DNA of 64,000 bases from CAIZQW01 sp942493055 (GCA_942493055.1 OW818680.1:4774001-4838000), one strand, 5' to 3'. Shown: positions 1-9,159, counted from the first letter of the stretch. Made by a program: numbers and translations. Notes: generated from the sequence alone by a model not told the origin.

Positions 1-42
1 CGAGGCGAGTTGGATCCATTGCGTACGTAGAGGCGCGGTCAT
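1..42 (-). CDS. Possible 5' end of a gene downstream of nadB (partial)
   Basis: An ATG on the minus strand lies 6 bases after the nadB stop codon and the frame (MTAPLRTQWIQLAS) stays open to the window edge. The spacing fits a co-transcribed next gene. In many bacteria nadB is followed by another NAD synthesis gene such as nadC, but these 14 residues are too few to identify a family, so no function is given. Confidence 0.35.
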   Translation of the reverse strand, partial: MTAPLRTQWIQLAS

Positions 43-48
43 GGTGCG

Positions 49-1653
49 TTAGTGCTTGCCTCCAGGTAAGACGGTGTTACGCGGATTGTCAATCAGGCAG
101 GGGTAGTCGAGGGTGAAGTGGAGCCCGCGGCTCTCATGGCGTCTCATGGCGCTGCGGATGATAAGCTCCGCGACAAGTGCGAGGTTACGAAGCTCCAGCG
201 TGTCGGGGGTGACCAGATAATCAAAGTAGTAGGAGCGGATCTCTCGGCGGAGGTTGCGAATGCGGTTGCTTGCGCGCATCAGCCGCTTGTTGGTGCGGAC
301 AATGCCCACATAGTCCCACATGCAGGTGCGGACCTCCATCCAGTTGTGGGCGACCATGACCGCCTCGTCGCTCGCAACAGCGGTTCCATATTCCCATGAA
401 GGAATGTTGATGTTCAGGGGAAGCTTTTGCGGATTGTTGATGATGCGTCCGGCTGTCTCATACGCGCCCACAACAGCTTCCAAGAGCGAGTTGCTGGCCA
501 GACGGTTTGCACCATGCAGGCCGGTGCAGGCCGTCTCTCCGACAGCGTAGAGCCCCGGCAACGAGGTCACGCCGTCCAAAGTCGCCTGGATGCCGCCGCA
601 GCAATAGTGCGCGGAAGGGACGATGGGGATCAGGTCAGTCGCCATGTCGATGCCGAATTTTTCGCAGGTCTCGTAAATTTTGGGGAACCGTTCCTTCAAA
701 TAGCTTTGCGATTTGTGCCGGATATCGAGGCAGCAATAGGGCGCGCCGGTCCGCTTCATTTCAGAGTCGATGGCGCGGGCGACTACGTCGCGCGGAGCCA
801 GCGAGCCGCGCGGGTCATACTTCTTCATGAAGGGGCGGCCTTCGGGATCGACGAGTTCCGCGCCTTCGCCGCGGACCGCTTCGCTGATGAGGAAGCGCTT
901 GGCCTGCGGATGATACAGGCAGGTGGGATGGAATTGGATGAACTCCATGTTGGCGATACGGGCACCTGCGCGCCAGGCGAGCGCAACGCCGTCGCCGGTT
1001 GCAATATCAGGATTGCAGGTATAGAGGTACGCCTTGCCGCAACCGCCGGTCGCGAGAAGCGTCACGGGGGATTGGACCGCGTATATCTCGCCGGTCAATT
1101 GATTCAGGACATACGCGCCGACGCACTGGTTTTCCGGGTTTGACTGCTTTAACCAGCGTGTGGTAATCAGATCAATGACCACCGTATGTTCGAGCGTCTG
1201 AATGTTGGGATGGGCGAGCACCCGGCCGACGAGGGCTGATTCGATGCGCTGCCCGGTGATGTCACCGGCATGCAGCACGCGACGCTGGGAGTGTCCGCCT
1301 TCGCGTCCGAGGTCAAACTCTTTCGAGCCGTCCGCTTTCCGGTGGAACTCGACACCGAGGTCAATCAACTCCTGGATGCGCTTGGGGCCGCCCGAGACGA
1401 CTTCGCGCACAACCTTCTCGTTGCACAAGCCAGCGCCGGCGATCAGCGTGTCACGGATGTGCTGCTCAAAACTGTCCACCTTGTCCATGACACAGGCGAT
1501 GCCGCCCTGGGCCTGGTTGGTGTTGCAGTCATTCAGCCGTTTTTTGGTGACCAGCAAAACGCGTCCCTGGTCAGCGAGATGCAACGCGCTCATGAGACCC
1601 GCGATGCCGCTGCCGACGATGAAGAAATCAGCGCGTTCGATTCTGTTACTCAT
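49..1653 (-). CDS. nadB: L-aspartate oxidase
   Basis: This flavoenzyme oxidises L-aspartate to iminoaspartate, the first step of de novo NAD synthesis in the cytoplasm; NadA then makes quinolinate. The 534-residue length is normal. A dinucleotide-binding motif GSGIAGL lies at residues 14-20, the conserved GGHSQRRVLHAGD segment near residue 120, FHPTCLYH near 240 and RGEGAELVDPEG near 260, and the C-terminal succinate-dehydrogenase-type helical domain has NLALVAELIIRSAMRRHESRG. These separate it from fumarate reductase flavoproteins. It starts 24 bases after the gpsA stop and reads in the same direction, so it is probably the last or penultimate gene of a plsY-gpsA-nadB transcript. No clear Shine-Dalgarno sequence precedes the ATG. 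Confidence 0.95.
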   Translation of the reverse strand: MSNRIERADFFIVGSGIAGLMSALHLADQGRVLLVTKKRLNDCNTNQAQGGIACVMDKVDSFEQHIRDTLIAGAGLCNEKVVREVVSGGPKRIQELIDLGVEFHRKADGSKEFDLGREGGHSQRRVLHAGDITGQRIESALVGRVLAHPNIQTLEHTVVIDLITTRWLKQSNPENQCVGAYVLNQLTGEIYAVQSPVTLLATGGCGKAYLYTCNPDIATGDGVALAWRAGARIANMEFIQFHPTCLYHPQAKRFLISEAVRGEGAELVDPEGRPFMKKYDPRGSLAPRDVVARAIDSEMKRTGAPYCCLDIRHKSQSYLKERFPKIYETCEKFGIDMATDLIPIVPSAHYCCGGIQATLDGVTSLPGLYAVGETACTGLHGANRLASNSLLEAVVGAYETAGRIINNPQKLPLNINIPSWEYGTAVASDEAVMVAHNWMEVRTCMWDYVGIVRTNKRLMRASNRIRNLRREIRSYYFDYLVTPDTLELRNLALVAELIIRSAMRRHESRGLHFTLDYPCLIDNPRNTVLPGGKH

Positions 1654-1677
1654 GAGGGGGTTTTCCGTTACGTTGGA

Positions 1678-2667
1678 TTAGTGTTCGGGTTTAGCGTCGC
1701 GGGAGATGAGCCGGATGACCGCATCTTTCACCGAGAGGTTTTCATAGCAGAGCCCATAAACAGCTTCGGTGATGGGCATGGAGACGTTGGCGCGTTTCGC
1801 CAGCGCATAAACGACCTTTGCGTTCCAGACGCCTTCTGCGACCATGGTCATGCTGGACATGATCTCCTGGATGGCCTCGCCCTTGCCCAGACGTTCGCCG
1901 ACCGTGTGGTTGCGGCTATGACGGCTGGTACAGGTCACGATGAGGTCGCCGACGCCGCTGAGACCTGAAAGGGTTTCAGGCTTTGCTCCAAAGGCGATGC
2001 CAAAGCGTGTGATCTCTGCCAGTCCACGCGTGATCAGCGCCGCGCGGGTGTTGTCGCCGAAGCCCAGGCCGTCCGAGGCGCCGACGGCGATGGCGATCAC
2101 GTTTTTGACGGCTCCGCCGAGTTCCACGCCGATCGGGTCCGTAGAGGTGTAGACGCGGAAGAACGGCGTGGTGAAGAGCTGCTGGATCTGCTGTGCGCGT
2201 GCCTCGTCTTCGCAGGCAGCGACCACGGCGGTTGGAATGTTGCGGGCGACCTCCTCCGCATGGCTCGGACCGGAGAGGACCACGACATAGGGGACCTTCA
2301 GAATATCTTGTGCCAGTTCACTCATGCGGCAGTGGGTGGCTTCGCACAGTCCCTTGGTCAGGCTCACAACCGGGATGGTGGGGGGGATGAGGCCGGCAAA
2401 GGTCCGGCAGACATCCGCGAAATATTTTGAGGGCATGGCGAGTACGACTGCTTCGGCACCGGCCATCGCTTCGGCGGGATTGGATGTCCAGCGCAAGGTC
2501 TCCGGTAATTTGACGCCCTTGAGATAGCGGGTGTTTTCGCCTGCGCTCCGGATCTCTTTCAGGTAGTCTTCAAAAGGGCCCCAGAGTGTGATGGTGTGGC
2601 CATTGGTGTTGAGCAAAAGGCCAATGGCTGTGCCCCAGCCGCCGTCGCCGATAACTGTAATTTTCAT
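1678..2667 (-). CDS. gpsA: Glycerol-3-phosphate dehydrogenase [NAD(P)+]
   Basis: GpsA reduces dihydroxyacetone phosphate to sn-glycerol 3-phosphate, the backbone of phospholipids. The open frame runs upstream to 2997, but the family N-terminus (MKITVIGDGGWGTAIG) begins at 2667, giving a typical 329 residues; the upstream part is the plsY gene in another frame. Visible motifs are the Rossmann GxGGxG at 7-12, SLTKGL, the catalytic-lysine region GGAVKNVIAIA, and the substrate loop GFGDNTRAALITRG. The start overlaps the plsY stop by 4 bases (ATGA), so the two are translationally coupled. This makes sense because PlsY consumes the GpsA product. Confidence 0.96.
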   Translation of the reverse strand: MKITVIGDGGWGTAIGLLLNTNGHTITLWGPFEDYLKEIRSAGENTRYLKGVKLPETLRWTSNPAEAMAGAEAVVLAMPSKYFADVCRTFAGLIPPTIPVVSLTKGLCEATHCRMSELAQDILKVPYVVVLSGPSHAEEVARNIPTAVVAACEDEARAQQIQQLFTTPFFRVYTSTDPIGVELGGAVKNVIAIAVGASDGLGFGDNTRAALITRGLAEITRFGIAFGAKPETLSGLSGVGDLIVTCTSRHSRNHTVGERLGKGEAIQEIMSSMTMVAEGVWNAKVVYALAKRANVSMPITEAVYGLCYENLSVKDAVIRLISRDAKPEH

Positions 2668-3317
2668 GAAGATCCTTTTTTTCCAAATTCGATTCGGCTC
2701 TCCGTGCCTGCGCGGAGGCGCGCGATATTTGAGCGATGCTTCCAAATAGCCAGGGCTGCGAGCAAGGTCAGTACCGCCGGGAACCAGACGCCATGCGTTT
2801 TCAGGTGCAGGGGCCAGACGAGCACAGCCATCGTGAGTGCGGCACAGATGGAGGCGACGGAGACATAGCGCGTGGTCACGAAGATCACGAACCAGACGCT
2901 CAGGGCGATGCTTACGCCCAGCGGAGAGAGCCCCATCAACATGCCTGCGCTGGTGGCAATGCCCTTGCCGCCCTTGAAGCCCAGGAAGCAGGTCCAATTG
3001 TGTCCGGCGATGGTCAGGGCCCCGCAGAAGACCGGCAAAATGTCTGCTACAAGGCCTTCCAGCGGGGCAGAGGCTATTGCGTTCGCAAGGAGCGGGAGAA
3101 GTGCGGCGCCGCAGTAGCCTTTCAGGAAGTCGAGTGCGAAGGTGATGACCCCCAGTTTCTTACTGACGGACCGGAAGACGTTTGTTGCTCCGATGTTGCC
3201 GCTGCCCACTGTGCGGATGTCAACCCCCTGTGTTTTTGCAATAAGGAAGCCAAAGGGAATGGATCCCATCAGATAGGCGACTGTTCCGGCGAGGATATAG
3301 AGGAGCGTTGTGTTCAT
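2664..3317 (-). CDS. plsY: Glycerol-3-phosphate acyltransferase, acyl-phosphate dependent
   Basis: PlsY is an inner-membrane enzyme that transfers an acyl group from acyl phosphate to the sn-1 position of glycerol 3-phosphate, giving lysophosphatidate. The 217-residue protein shows the family signatures GSGNIGATNVFR near residue 37 and GHNWTCFLGFKGGKGIATS near residue 105, separated by hydrophobic membrane segments; the N-terminal segment (TLLYILAGTVAYLMGSIPFGF) is also hydrophobic. It ends in a 4-base overlap with gpsA, so substrate synthesis and acylation are encoded together. A hypothetical gene lies 45 bases upstream on the same strand and may belong to the transcript. Confidence 0.95.
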   Translation of the reverse strand: MNTTLLYILAGTVAYLMGSIPFGFLIAKTQGVDIRTVGSGNIGATNVFRSVSKKLGVITFALDFLKGYCGAALLPLLANAIASAPLEGLVADILPVFCGALTIAGHNWTCFLGFKGGKGIATSAGMLMGLSPLGVSIALSVWFVIFVTTRYVSVASICAALTMAVLVWPLHLKTHGVWFPAVLTLLAALAIWKHRSNIARLRAGTESRIEFGKKGSS

Positions 3318-3362
3318 GTTGTAGCGGGTTATTAGCTGTTTAGAGAAGTTAGCAGAGCATTT

Positions 3363-3998
3363 CTAGAGTGTACGGATGAGTAGCGTGATGTCGCCATTGG
3401 GCTCGCCTTTGGAAAGAATCGTCTTCTTCTCATGGCGGGTGCGACCTGCGACGCGGCGTGTGAGCGATTGCGTCAGGGCTTTGGCGGTTAGCAAACGGAG
3501 GGTCAACGGTTGTTCGCAGTTTTCAGGGAAGTCGGAAGCATCCAGTTCGACAAGACCTTCAACGAGGCGCGTGGGCCCTGGGTATTTTTCGATATCCTTT
3601 GCGATGTAGTCAATCGGGGCTGCAAGAAGTTTTCCAAAGGGCGGATAGAGCGGGGCGAGCATGTCTGCGCCAAAGGCGAGGGCCGCGCCGCTGAACGACC
3701 GTAAGAACTTCTCAAGTTCCTCATCGTCCAGCACTTCAGTCAAGGCGATCCGTAAAGCGAACTTTCCTTCAACGTTCTCCTTGAAGAGGATGCGGTGTCC
3801 CCAGTTGACCTTCTCGAAGTCTGAGTGCCCCTTTTCAAGTTGGCAGGGTTGAGCGGCGGCCTTTTGGGCAATGCCGACGCGCGGCCAGATGAGCTCTGCA
3901 GAGAGCAGATGGGACGTTTTATCCAGCAATCCGGCCCCGGTTACCGGGACCGTGATCTCTTGGACGCTGATTTCAAGTGTGCGTTTTGCTAAAGCCAT
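3363..3998 (-). CDS. Hypothetical protein, 211 residues
   Basis: I do not recognise this family. The frame is open from 4052, but the ATG at 3998 (MALAKRTLEISVQE) is preceded by GGAGAG at a suitable distance and is chosen as the start. The product is soluble by eye, with no signal peptide. The N-terminal half looks beta-rich (LEISVQEITVPVTGAGLL), the middle is acidic and helical (LTEVLDDEELEKFLRSF), and a less conserved basic tail follows. A segment resembling a small-molecule or calcium-binding beta domain is possible but cannot be shown. It lies between the secreted esterase gene (86 bases upstream) and plsY (45 bases downstream) in the same orientation. Confidence 0.7.
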   Translation of the reverse strand: MALAKRTLEISVQEITVPVTGAGLLDKTSHLLSAELIWPRVGIAQKAAAQPCQLEKGHSDFEKVNWGHRILFKENVEGKFALRIALTEVLDDEELEKFLRSFSGAALAFGADMLAPLYPPFGKLLAAPIDYIAKDIEKYPGPTRLVEGLVELDASDFPENCEQPLTLRLLTAKALTQSLTRRVAGRTRHEKKTILSKGEPNGDITLLIRTL

Positions 3999-4084
3999 GC
4001 CTTTTCTCTCCAATAAAAATAAGGGTGTTAGTATACTCTGAAACAGAGACAAAACAAAGGTGATTTTTTAATGGATGGCGGGTC

Positions 4085-5383
4085 TTATTTCTTTTGGCCG
4101 GCCTCTTTGATTCCCTCAGGGGTTGTCGTGTATTTCATGCAGTGTTTCATTTCGTAGCCATGCGTGCAACCCTGTTTAACTTCCATGGACTTTCTCGTGT
4201 GAGAAATGTTGTTGTAGACAATCCATACGCCGGAGGGTGCGCAGGTGTAGTCGCCATAATTGGCAACCAGATGAACCTTGCCCTTGATGCGTTTGGCATG
4301 GAACACCGGATCAAAATAGTCAAGGGGCTTCACATAATCGGGACGCCACCCGCGCAGCCTGCCCAGCGTAATGCCGCCGAAATCGCAGCTCCAGGGCGAC
4401 CAGATGTCGCTGGAGGTCACAGCACTGTCCAGACCCGCACCCCATAAGCCCTGAAGTCCGCCCTGGCTGCCGCCGTTGCTGTGAAGCTCTTTGCCGTTCC
4501 ATTCCGGCAGGGTTTTTACGTACTGCAAGGCCCTCATGACCCGCAGCGCCATCCCGTAGTAATAGCTCTTCTCCCGGTCGGCATTCTCATTGTTTTTAAA
4601 ACAGTATCCCGACAGTTCGTTCTGAAGTTGTTTATAGTATTCATCATCGCGTCCGAGCTCCATGCCATGTGCATTGACGTCAAAGAAGATGGCCGATTCA
4701 TTGAACCAGCCTGGAGGGCCGTGCTTGCCGGTGCCATAACCGTGAAACTGCACGATGGCCGGCAATGATTTCTTTTCTGCGTTGAGCGGAATGGTCAGAT
4801 AGCCGGTCACCGGCTTCGGACCAGCGCAGGCCAGCGTCACTGCATAAAGCTTGATTTTCGGATTCTTGCATGCCACCTCCTTCGCGTCTGCGGAGATCGG
4901 CACACTGGCAAGTTTGGCCTTGGCTGCATTCCAAAATTCGTCAAAATCATTTGGTTCTTCGACGGCCTGAAGTTTCTCAGGCTCCACGCAGGCTCCGCCG
5001 TCAAAAAAGATATTGCCGTTCTTATTGCCGCCCCAACCTCCGACGAATCCTTGCAAATTCTTGCCGTCCTCCCCGAAGGCCTTCACCTCATAACGGACAA
5101 AGCCCGGCTTGTTCATGGCTGTGGTAACGACCACGCCTTCAAGGGGTGCGACACCTTCGCCTTTCTCTGTTTTGCCGTCATCGCCGGTACGCGTCCACTG
5201 AAGCTTCTTTCCAGCAACTGGCGTTTCCCCGTCCAGGACGCGGAACGTAAACTGCATCTTTTCGCCAGCCTTGTAGATGGCCACATCCTTGTCAGTTGTC
5301 CCCCTGATTGAATAGTCTGCGGCTGTTACTGTTAAAACAGCCAGCAGCGCACACAACGACAGCGTCCCCTTTTTGTTCATCAT
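4085..5383 (-). CDS. Secreted acetyl-xylan-esterase-like alpha/beta hydrolase
   Basis: This 432-residue protein begins with a Sec signal peptide (KKGTLSLCALLAVLTVTAADY, cleavage near residue 22). It is followed by a beta-sandwich-like N-terminal domain (to about 130) and a hydrolase domain of the AXE1/cephalosporin-C deacetylase superfamily. The oxyanion region PAIVQFHGYGTGK and the nucleophile elbow GGSQGG (Ser306) are clear, and H408 in THGYEMKH is the probable catalytic histidine. Such enzymes remove acetyl groups from xylan or other plant polysaccharides in the periplasm or outside the cell. AGGAG precedes the double ATG. It lies 38 bases downstream of a Tat oxidoreductase, suggesting a small sugar-degradation operon. 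The exact substrate is not deducible. Confidence 0.88.
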   Translation of the reverse strand: MMNKKGTLSLCALLAVLTVTAADYSIRGTTDKDVAIYKAGEKMQFTFRVLDGETPVAGKKLQWTRTGDDGKTEKGEGVAPLEGVVVTTAMNKPGFVRYEVKAFGEDGKNLQGFVGGWGGNKNGNIFFDGGACVEPEKLQAVEEPNDFDEFWNAAKAKLASVPISADAKEVACKNPKIKLYAVTLACAGPKPVTGYLTIPLNAEKKSLPAIVQFHGYGTGKHGPPGWFNESAIFFDVNAHGMELGRDDEYYKQLQNELSGYCFKNNENADREKSYYYGMALRVMRALQYVKTLPEWNGKELHSNGGSQGGLQGLWGAGLDSAVTSSDIWSPWSCDFGGITLGRLRGWRPDYVKPLDYFDPVFHAKRIKGKVHLVANYGDYTCAPSGVWIVYNNISHTRKSMEVKQGCTHGYEMKHCMKYTTTPEGIKEAGQKK

Positions 5384-5421
5384 TTTTTTCTCCTGTTTTT
5401 AAAGTTTATTGATCGAGCATC

Positions 5422-6765
5422 TTAGCGGATAGCGGTCAAACCGAATCCGTTCCTGTACGCTTTGCGGATGAGCGCGTCAGCTTCCGGAGCATTCGTTGCC
5501 CGCATCGCCGTGGCATCCCATTCAATCCGTTTGCCAAGGCGAATCGGCAGCACTCCCACCAGTAGCGCTTCGGTGAAGGGGGCCGAATACCAGAACCCCG
5601 CCTGCGCATCTTCAGGTTTCCCGGCTATGCAGGCCTCAACCCACTCTTTGCGGTGGCCCGGACTACGGGGAATCGTTTTGGCCGGACGTACAAAGGTGCT
5701 CATGGCGCTCTCGGGCACCAGTCTGGGCGTACCTGACCAGCCACCGCACAATATCACACCCTTGTCGCCCACAAAGTAAATACCGTTGTCGCCCAGCTTG
5801 CGGTCAGGCTCCATTCCGGGGGGCGGTGGCGGTAATTTCCCGCCATCATACCAGATGAGCTTAATCGGGCCGCGCTTACCCTTGGCTGCAAAGTGCCAGG
5901 TGACAATGCTCCACAAAGGGAAACTGTCTGGATTGGTCTCTGAAGTGACAGCCTCAACAGCCTCCGGGGCACCCAGATCCAATGCATACCAGGCGGGGTC
6001 TGCGTTGTGAACCATCATGTCTCCCAGCGCGCCGCAGCCGTAATCAAACCAGCCGCGCCATTTGCGCGGAACATAGTCGGGATGATAAGAGTGTTCAGGA
6101 GCAGGTCCCTGCCATAAATTCCAGTCGAGTGTCGAGGGCACCGGCGGCTTATCCGATGGACGCAGTATGCCCTGTGTGTTCCAGAAGGTGCCGGGACGAT
6201 CAGACCAGACATGAACCTCCTTAACCTTGCCAATCGCTCCTGCATCGATCCACTCTTTTGTCAGTCGTAGCCCTTCGCCCCCGTGTCCGTTATTCCCCAT
6301 CTGCGTCACGACCTTCATGTCAGCGGCCACCTTGCCCATCAGGCGTGCTTCCTCAATCGTGTGCGCCATCGGCTTCTCCACATAAACGTGTTTCCCCAGC
6401 TGCATCGCCGCAATGGAGATCGGCGCATGCCAGTGATCCGGTGTGGCGATCATCACGGCATCCAGCCCCTTCTCTTTTTCAAGCATGACGCGGTAGTCAT
6501 TATAAACTGGACGCCCCGGGTATTCCTTGATTGTGTGAGCGGCATATTTTGTGTCCACATCACACAGCGCTGCGATGTTGACATTGGCGAACGAGGCCAG
6601 TTCTCTGGTTACACCTGCGCCTTGTCCTCCGATGCCGATGCAACCTATATTAAGTTTTCCTGAGGGGGGGACTCCCCGCGCATTGTTAGGCAGCAATGAA
6701 AACCCTAATGCTGCTGTTGCGCCTGCCCCCATAAACCCGCGTCTTGATAATACCTGCCTTGTCAT
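5422..6765 (-). CDS. Gfo/Idh/MocA family oxidoreductase with Tat signal
   Basis: The family start is the ATG at 6765 (MTRQVLSRRGFMGAG), preceded by GAGAGGG; the frame upstream to 7032 is not part of the gene. The 447-residue product has a twin-arginine signal (SRRGFMG, residues 7-13, then a hydrophobic stretch), an NAD(P)-binding fold (IGCIGIGGQGAG, near 36-47), the conserved EKPMAH (catalytic lysine) near 130, and the C-terminal Gfo/Idh/MocA beta-sheet domain. Secreted members are common in Planctomycetes and relatives and act on sugars or sugar acids, often with a tightly bound cofactor. It lies between a small membrane protein gene (2 bases upstream) and the esterase gene, in one direction. 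Confidence 0.93.
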   Translation of the reverse strand: MTRQVLSRRGFMGAGATAALGFSLLPNNARGVPPSGKLNIGCIGIGGQGAGVTRELASFANVNIAALCDVDTKYAAHTIKEYPGRPVYNDYRVMLEKEKGLDAVMIATPDHWHAPISIAAMQLGKHVYVEKPMAHTIEEARLMGKVAADMKVVTQMGNNGHGGEGLRLTKEWIDAGAIGKVKEVHVWSDRPGTFWNTQGILRPSDKPPVPSTLDWNLWQGPAPEHSYHPDYVPRKWRGWFDYGCGALGDMMVHNADPAWYALDLGAPEAVEAVTSETNPDSFPLWSIVTWHFAAKGKRGPIKLIWYDGGKLPPPPPGMEPDRKLGDNGIYFVGDKGVILCGGWSGTPRLVPESAMSTFVRPAKTIPRSPGHRKEWVEACIAGKPEDAQAGFWYSAPFTEALLVGVLPIRLGKRIEWDATAMRATNAPEADALIRKAYRNGFGLTAIR

Positions 6766-6766
6766 A

Positions 6767-7150
6767 TTATGCCCTCTCTTTTGAACTCCGTATTGCTTCA
6801 GTCTTGTCGATCTGGACCAATATCCAGAGCGTGTATCCATTGATTGCCGTGCCGATCGGAAAATTGAAAAGTCCGAAAAAACACCAGATAAAACCCGCAA
6901 TGCGTGTGGCCCAGCGCTTTTGCTGAGCAAGCGAGCATCCAACCCAAATTTGGAGCCCGCAGATGAGGGAGAAAAGGAATACCATAAAAAATTCAAACAC
7001 AAAAGAGTCTGAACCAATATAGTTATTGCCAAAAGGACGAAAGATGTCGCGAAATATTAACACGACTATGGCTAGGCACGGTAGCAATCCTATAATTCCC
7101 ATGCCGACCTGCATGGAGCCTGCGATTTTTAGGTGTTTATCTATTGTCAT
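6767..7150 (-). CDS. Small integral membrane protein, 127 residues
   Basis: The protein has three clear hydrophobic segments (about residues 13-35, 52-75 and 84-112) and a charged C-terminus (DKTEAIRSSKERA). The motif-like GLQIWVGCSLAQQKRWATRIAGFIW resembles generic DUF-type membrane proteins with a short tryptophan-rich linker, but I cannot name a family. Its stop codon lies one base before the start codon of the Tat oxidoreductase, whose ribosome-binding site is inside this gene, so translation is probably coupled. The function is unknown. Confidence 0.7.
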   Translation of the reverse strand: MTIDKHLKIAGSMQVGMGIIGLLPCLAIVVLIFRDIFRPFGNNYIGSDSFVFEFFMVFLFSLICGLQIWVGCSLAQQKRWATRIAGFIWCFFGLFNFPIGTAINGYTLWILVQIDKTEAIRSSKERA

Positions 7151-7261
7151 AGATGGGCAAACTAGCTTGTGTTTAAGTGGTCAAAATGTAACACGGTTGC
7201 AGTTAAGAGTCAAGGCCTCCGCCCGCAGTTAAAACGCGCAACGTCCAACGCTTAGCATTCA

Positions 7262-7296
7262 AATAAGGCAATAAGGCAATCACGCAATAAGGCAAT
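7262..7296. repeat. AATAAGGC octamer array
   Basis: Four tandem 8-base words (AATAAGGC, AATAAGGC, AATCACGC, AATAAGGC) fill the spacer between the EamA transporter stop and the small membrane protein gene. The same word recurs in degenerate form at about 42045-42056. The upstream 30 bases contain a CAACG-rich stretch that also looks repetitive. Confidence 0.75.
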
Positions 7297-7305
7297 TTTG
7301 TGAAG

Positions 7306-8232
7306 TTACAGAACAGTCTGTGCCGTCTTATTGCTGCTCTTTTCCGTTAACGTGGCATACAGGATGCCGCCGATGATGAGGAGTGCCCCGAGTATGAAGC
7401 GAAGGCTCATCTGTTCCCCTAAAATAGCGACGCCGAGCAGGACGGAGACCAGCGGTTGAATCGGGTAAAAGAGCGAACATGTACTGGCCTCGACAAGCGA
7501 GAGGCTCTTGTTCCAAAGAATACTCGCGAGCCCCGTGCAAATAATTCCGAGATATAAGCAACACAAGATATTAGTAAGTGAGAAAATGCCGCTATGCGGC
7601 ACAAGGGCGAGTTCAATACCCGCCGCAGGAAGAGCGCAAAGGGTCGCTACGAAAATGGCATACGCCGTCACAGTTATGGCATCGTAATGTTGCGTCACGC
7701 GTCGCACAAAAATGGCGGAAAGCGACCACAGCAATACCGAAAAAATAGAAAAGAGTCCCCCGATAACCGTTCCGACAGCTTTAGCGCCACCCAGTATGAT
7801 ATAGGCGCCGGCCAAGGTGGTGAGCAAGGCAAAGACTTTGTTGAACGTGAGCTTTTCTTTGAGGAGGAACACGGCAAAAAGCGTGATAAAAACTGGATTC
7901 ATGGCGTTGATCAGAGCAGCGACTGAGGGGCCTGCGTATTTGGTGCCGAGAATTTGCGCCCCCACGGAAAGGAAGTAGGCGACAGCGCCGATAAAGAGGA
8001 TGGTGCCTCGATGTTCAGGCTTAATCTGTGCTCGCATCTCGCCTTTATGAACCAACGCATAAAGCGCACAGGAGGCAATGACATAGCGAAAAAAGAGGAG
8101 CGTGATGGGCGGTACGGTTTCGAGCGCGATTCGCGTGACCACATACAAACTGCCCCAGATGGACGTGGTAAGGATGAGAAAAAGATAGGCTTTGTACCGG
8201 TGTTCAGCTGTTGTTATCGTCATAACTTCCAC
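7306..8232 (-). CDS. EamA/DMT-family transporter
   Basis: This 308-residue protein has about ten hydrophobic segments in two EamA halves (roughly residues 15-145 and 155-295), the layout of drug/metabolite transporters. YLFLILTTSIWGSLYVVTR and PITLLFFRYVIA in the first half and the C-terminal LGVAILGEQMSLRFILGALLIIGG are typical. Substrates of such transporters range from amino acids to nucleotides and cannot be told from sequence. Two starts compete: GTG at 8232 and ATG at 8223; GGAAG lies only two bases before the ATG, so neither has a good ribosome-binding site. It is divergent from comF. Confidence 0.88.
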   Translation of the reverse strand: MEVMTITTAEHRYKAYLFLILTTSIWGSLYVVTRIALETVPPITLLFFRYVIASCALYALVHKGEMRAQIKPEHRGTILFIGAVAYFLSVGAQILGTKYAGPSVAALINAMNPVFITLFAVFLLKEKLTFNKVFALLTTLAGAYIILGGAKAVGTVIGGLFSIFSVLLWSLSAIFVRRVTQHYDAITVTAYAIFVATLCALPAAGIELALVPHSGIFSLTNILCCLYLGIICTGLASILWNKSLSLVEASTCSLFYPIQPLVSVLLGVAILGEQMSLRFILGALLIIGGILYATLTEKSSNKTAQTVL

Positions 8233-8412
8233 GTGTAGGCCATCGACTCGGGGTTGCTCCTGTTAAGCGGGGAATAGGATTGCATATTTCATCTTGGCGG
8301 ACAAGGGAATTTCATCTTTTTGAGTTGCCTATCGGATGAAATAGGGGTAATCTGAAAAGCAAATAGTGAGTCATAGAGGTCGTTGATTAAGTTATAGGTC
8401 GTTAGGAGAAAC

Positions 8413-9159
8413 ATGCGGAAGCTACTCGATTGGGTCTATCCACGGGTCTGCCCTGGATGCCAGATGCCGTCAGACCGTGAAGAACGGTATTGGTGCTGGG
8501 ATTGCCTGCGCACGATATCGCTCTTTGATGGTATGGGCAAATGTTCTGTTTGCGGTCATCCGAGTGAAGGACCTGTGTCGCATGCTTTTGTCTGCGGCGC
8601 TTGCCGTGCACATAAGCCTGCTTTTGATCGCGCGCGTGCAGCGGCTGATTTTCGAGGGACGTTGCAGGAGCAGATTCACGCCTTCAAATACAATCATGCG
8701 TTTTGGATGAAGCAGGATCTGTGCGACCTGTTGCAAGGCTCGGTACGAGCCCATTTTACAGCCGCTGCAATCGATGTGGTCCTCCCGGTCCCCCTCTTTC
8801 CGACACGTCAGCGTGAGCGGACGTACAACCAGGCGGCGCTTCTCGCGGAAGAGCTTGCGCAACGCATTGACCGTCGCTTCGATGAGCAGTCGTTGGTGCG
8901 CATCCGGCAGACAGAGACACAGACCCATTTCAATGCTGTGAAGCGGCGTGAGAATATGTCTGGCGCATTTTCGGTCGCACGTCCGGAATGGGTGCGTCAG
9001 CGGTGCGTCTTGCTTGTGGATGACGTGATGACCACCGGTGCCACGCTTCACGAATGTGCCAAGGCCCTGAAAAATGCAGGCGCTAGTACGGTGTGGGCGC
9101 TGACGATTGCGCGGAAGCGGGGAGACCGCGTGGGGAGCCGCGCGGGGGAGCGCGCGTAA
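8413..9159 (+). CDS. comF: ComF-family phosphoribosyltransferase-like protein
   Basis: The 248-residue product has the ComF layout: an N-terminal four-cysteine zinc-binding domain (CPGC near 14-17, CWDC near 28-31, CSVCG and CGAC further on), then a type I phosphoribosyltransferase domain with VLPVPL, RERTYNQAALLAEELA and the PRPP loop VLLVDDVMTTGATL near 198-212. ComF proteins assist DNA uptake during natural transformation. AGGAG stands 7 bases before the ATG. The last residues (KRGDRVGSRAGERA) and the stop codon are encoded by a REP-like hairpin that flanks the neighbouring transposase, so the native C-terminus has probably been replaced or extended. Confidence 0.92.
   Translation: MRKLLDWVYPRVCPGCQMPSDREERYWCWDCLRTISLFDGMGKCSVCGHPSEGPVSHAFVCGACRAHKPAFDRARAAADFRGTLQEQIHAFKYNHAFWMKQDLCDLLQGSVRAHFTAAAIDVVLPVPLFPTRQRERTYNQAALLAEELAQRIDRRFDEQSLVRIRQTETQTHFNAVKRRENMSGAFSVARPEWVRQRCVLLVDDVMTTGATLHECAKALKNAGASTVWALTIARKRGDRVGSRAGERA

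Noticed and set aside
427..1143. A 238-residue plus-strand ORF
   Set aside because: It is the antisense shadow of nadB with no family features; similar long shadows occur opposite gpsA, pdhA, rny, ahcY and other G+C-rich genes.
2668..2997. N-terminal extension of GpsA (frame open to 2997)
   Set aside because: The extension is the plsY gene in another frame; the family N-terminus starts at 2667.
6766..7032. N-terminal extension of the Tat oxidoreductase (frame open to 7032)
   Set aside because: The extension overlaps the small membrane protein gene, and the Tat signal and a good ribosome-binding site lie at 6765.
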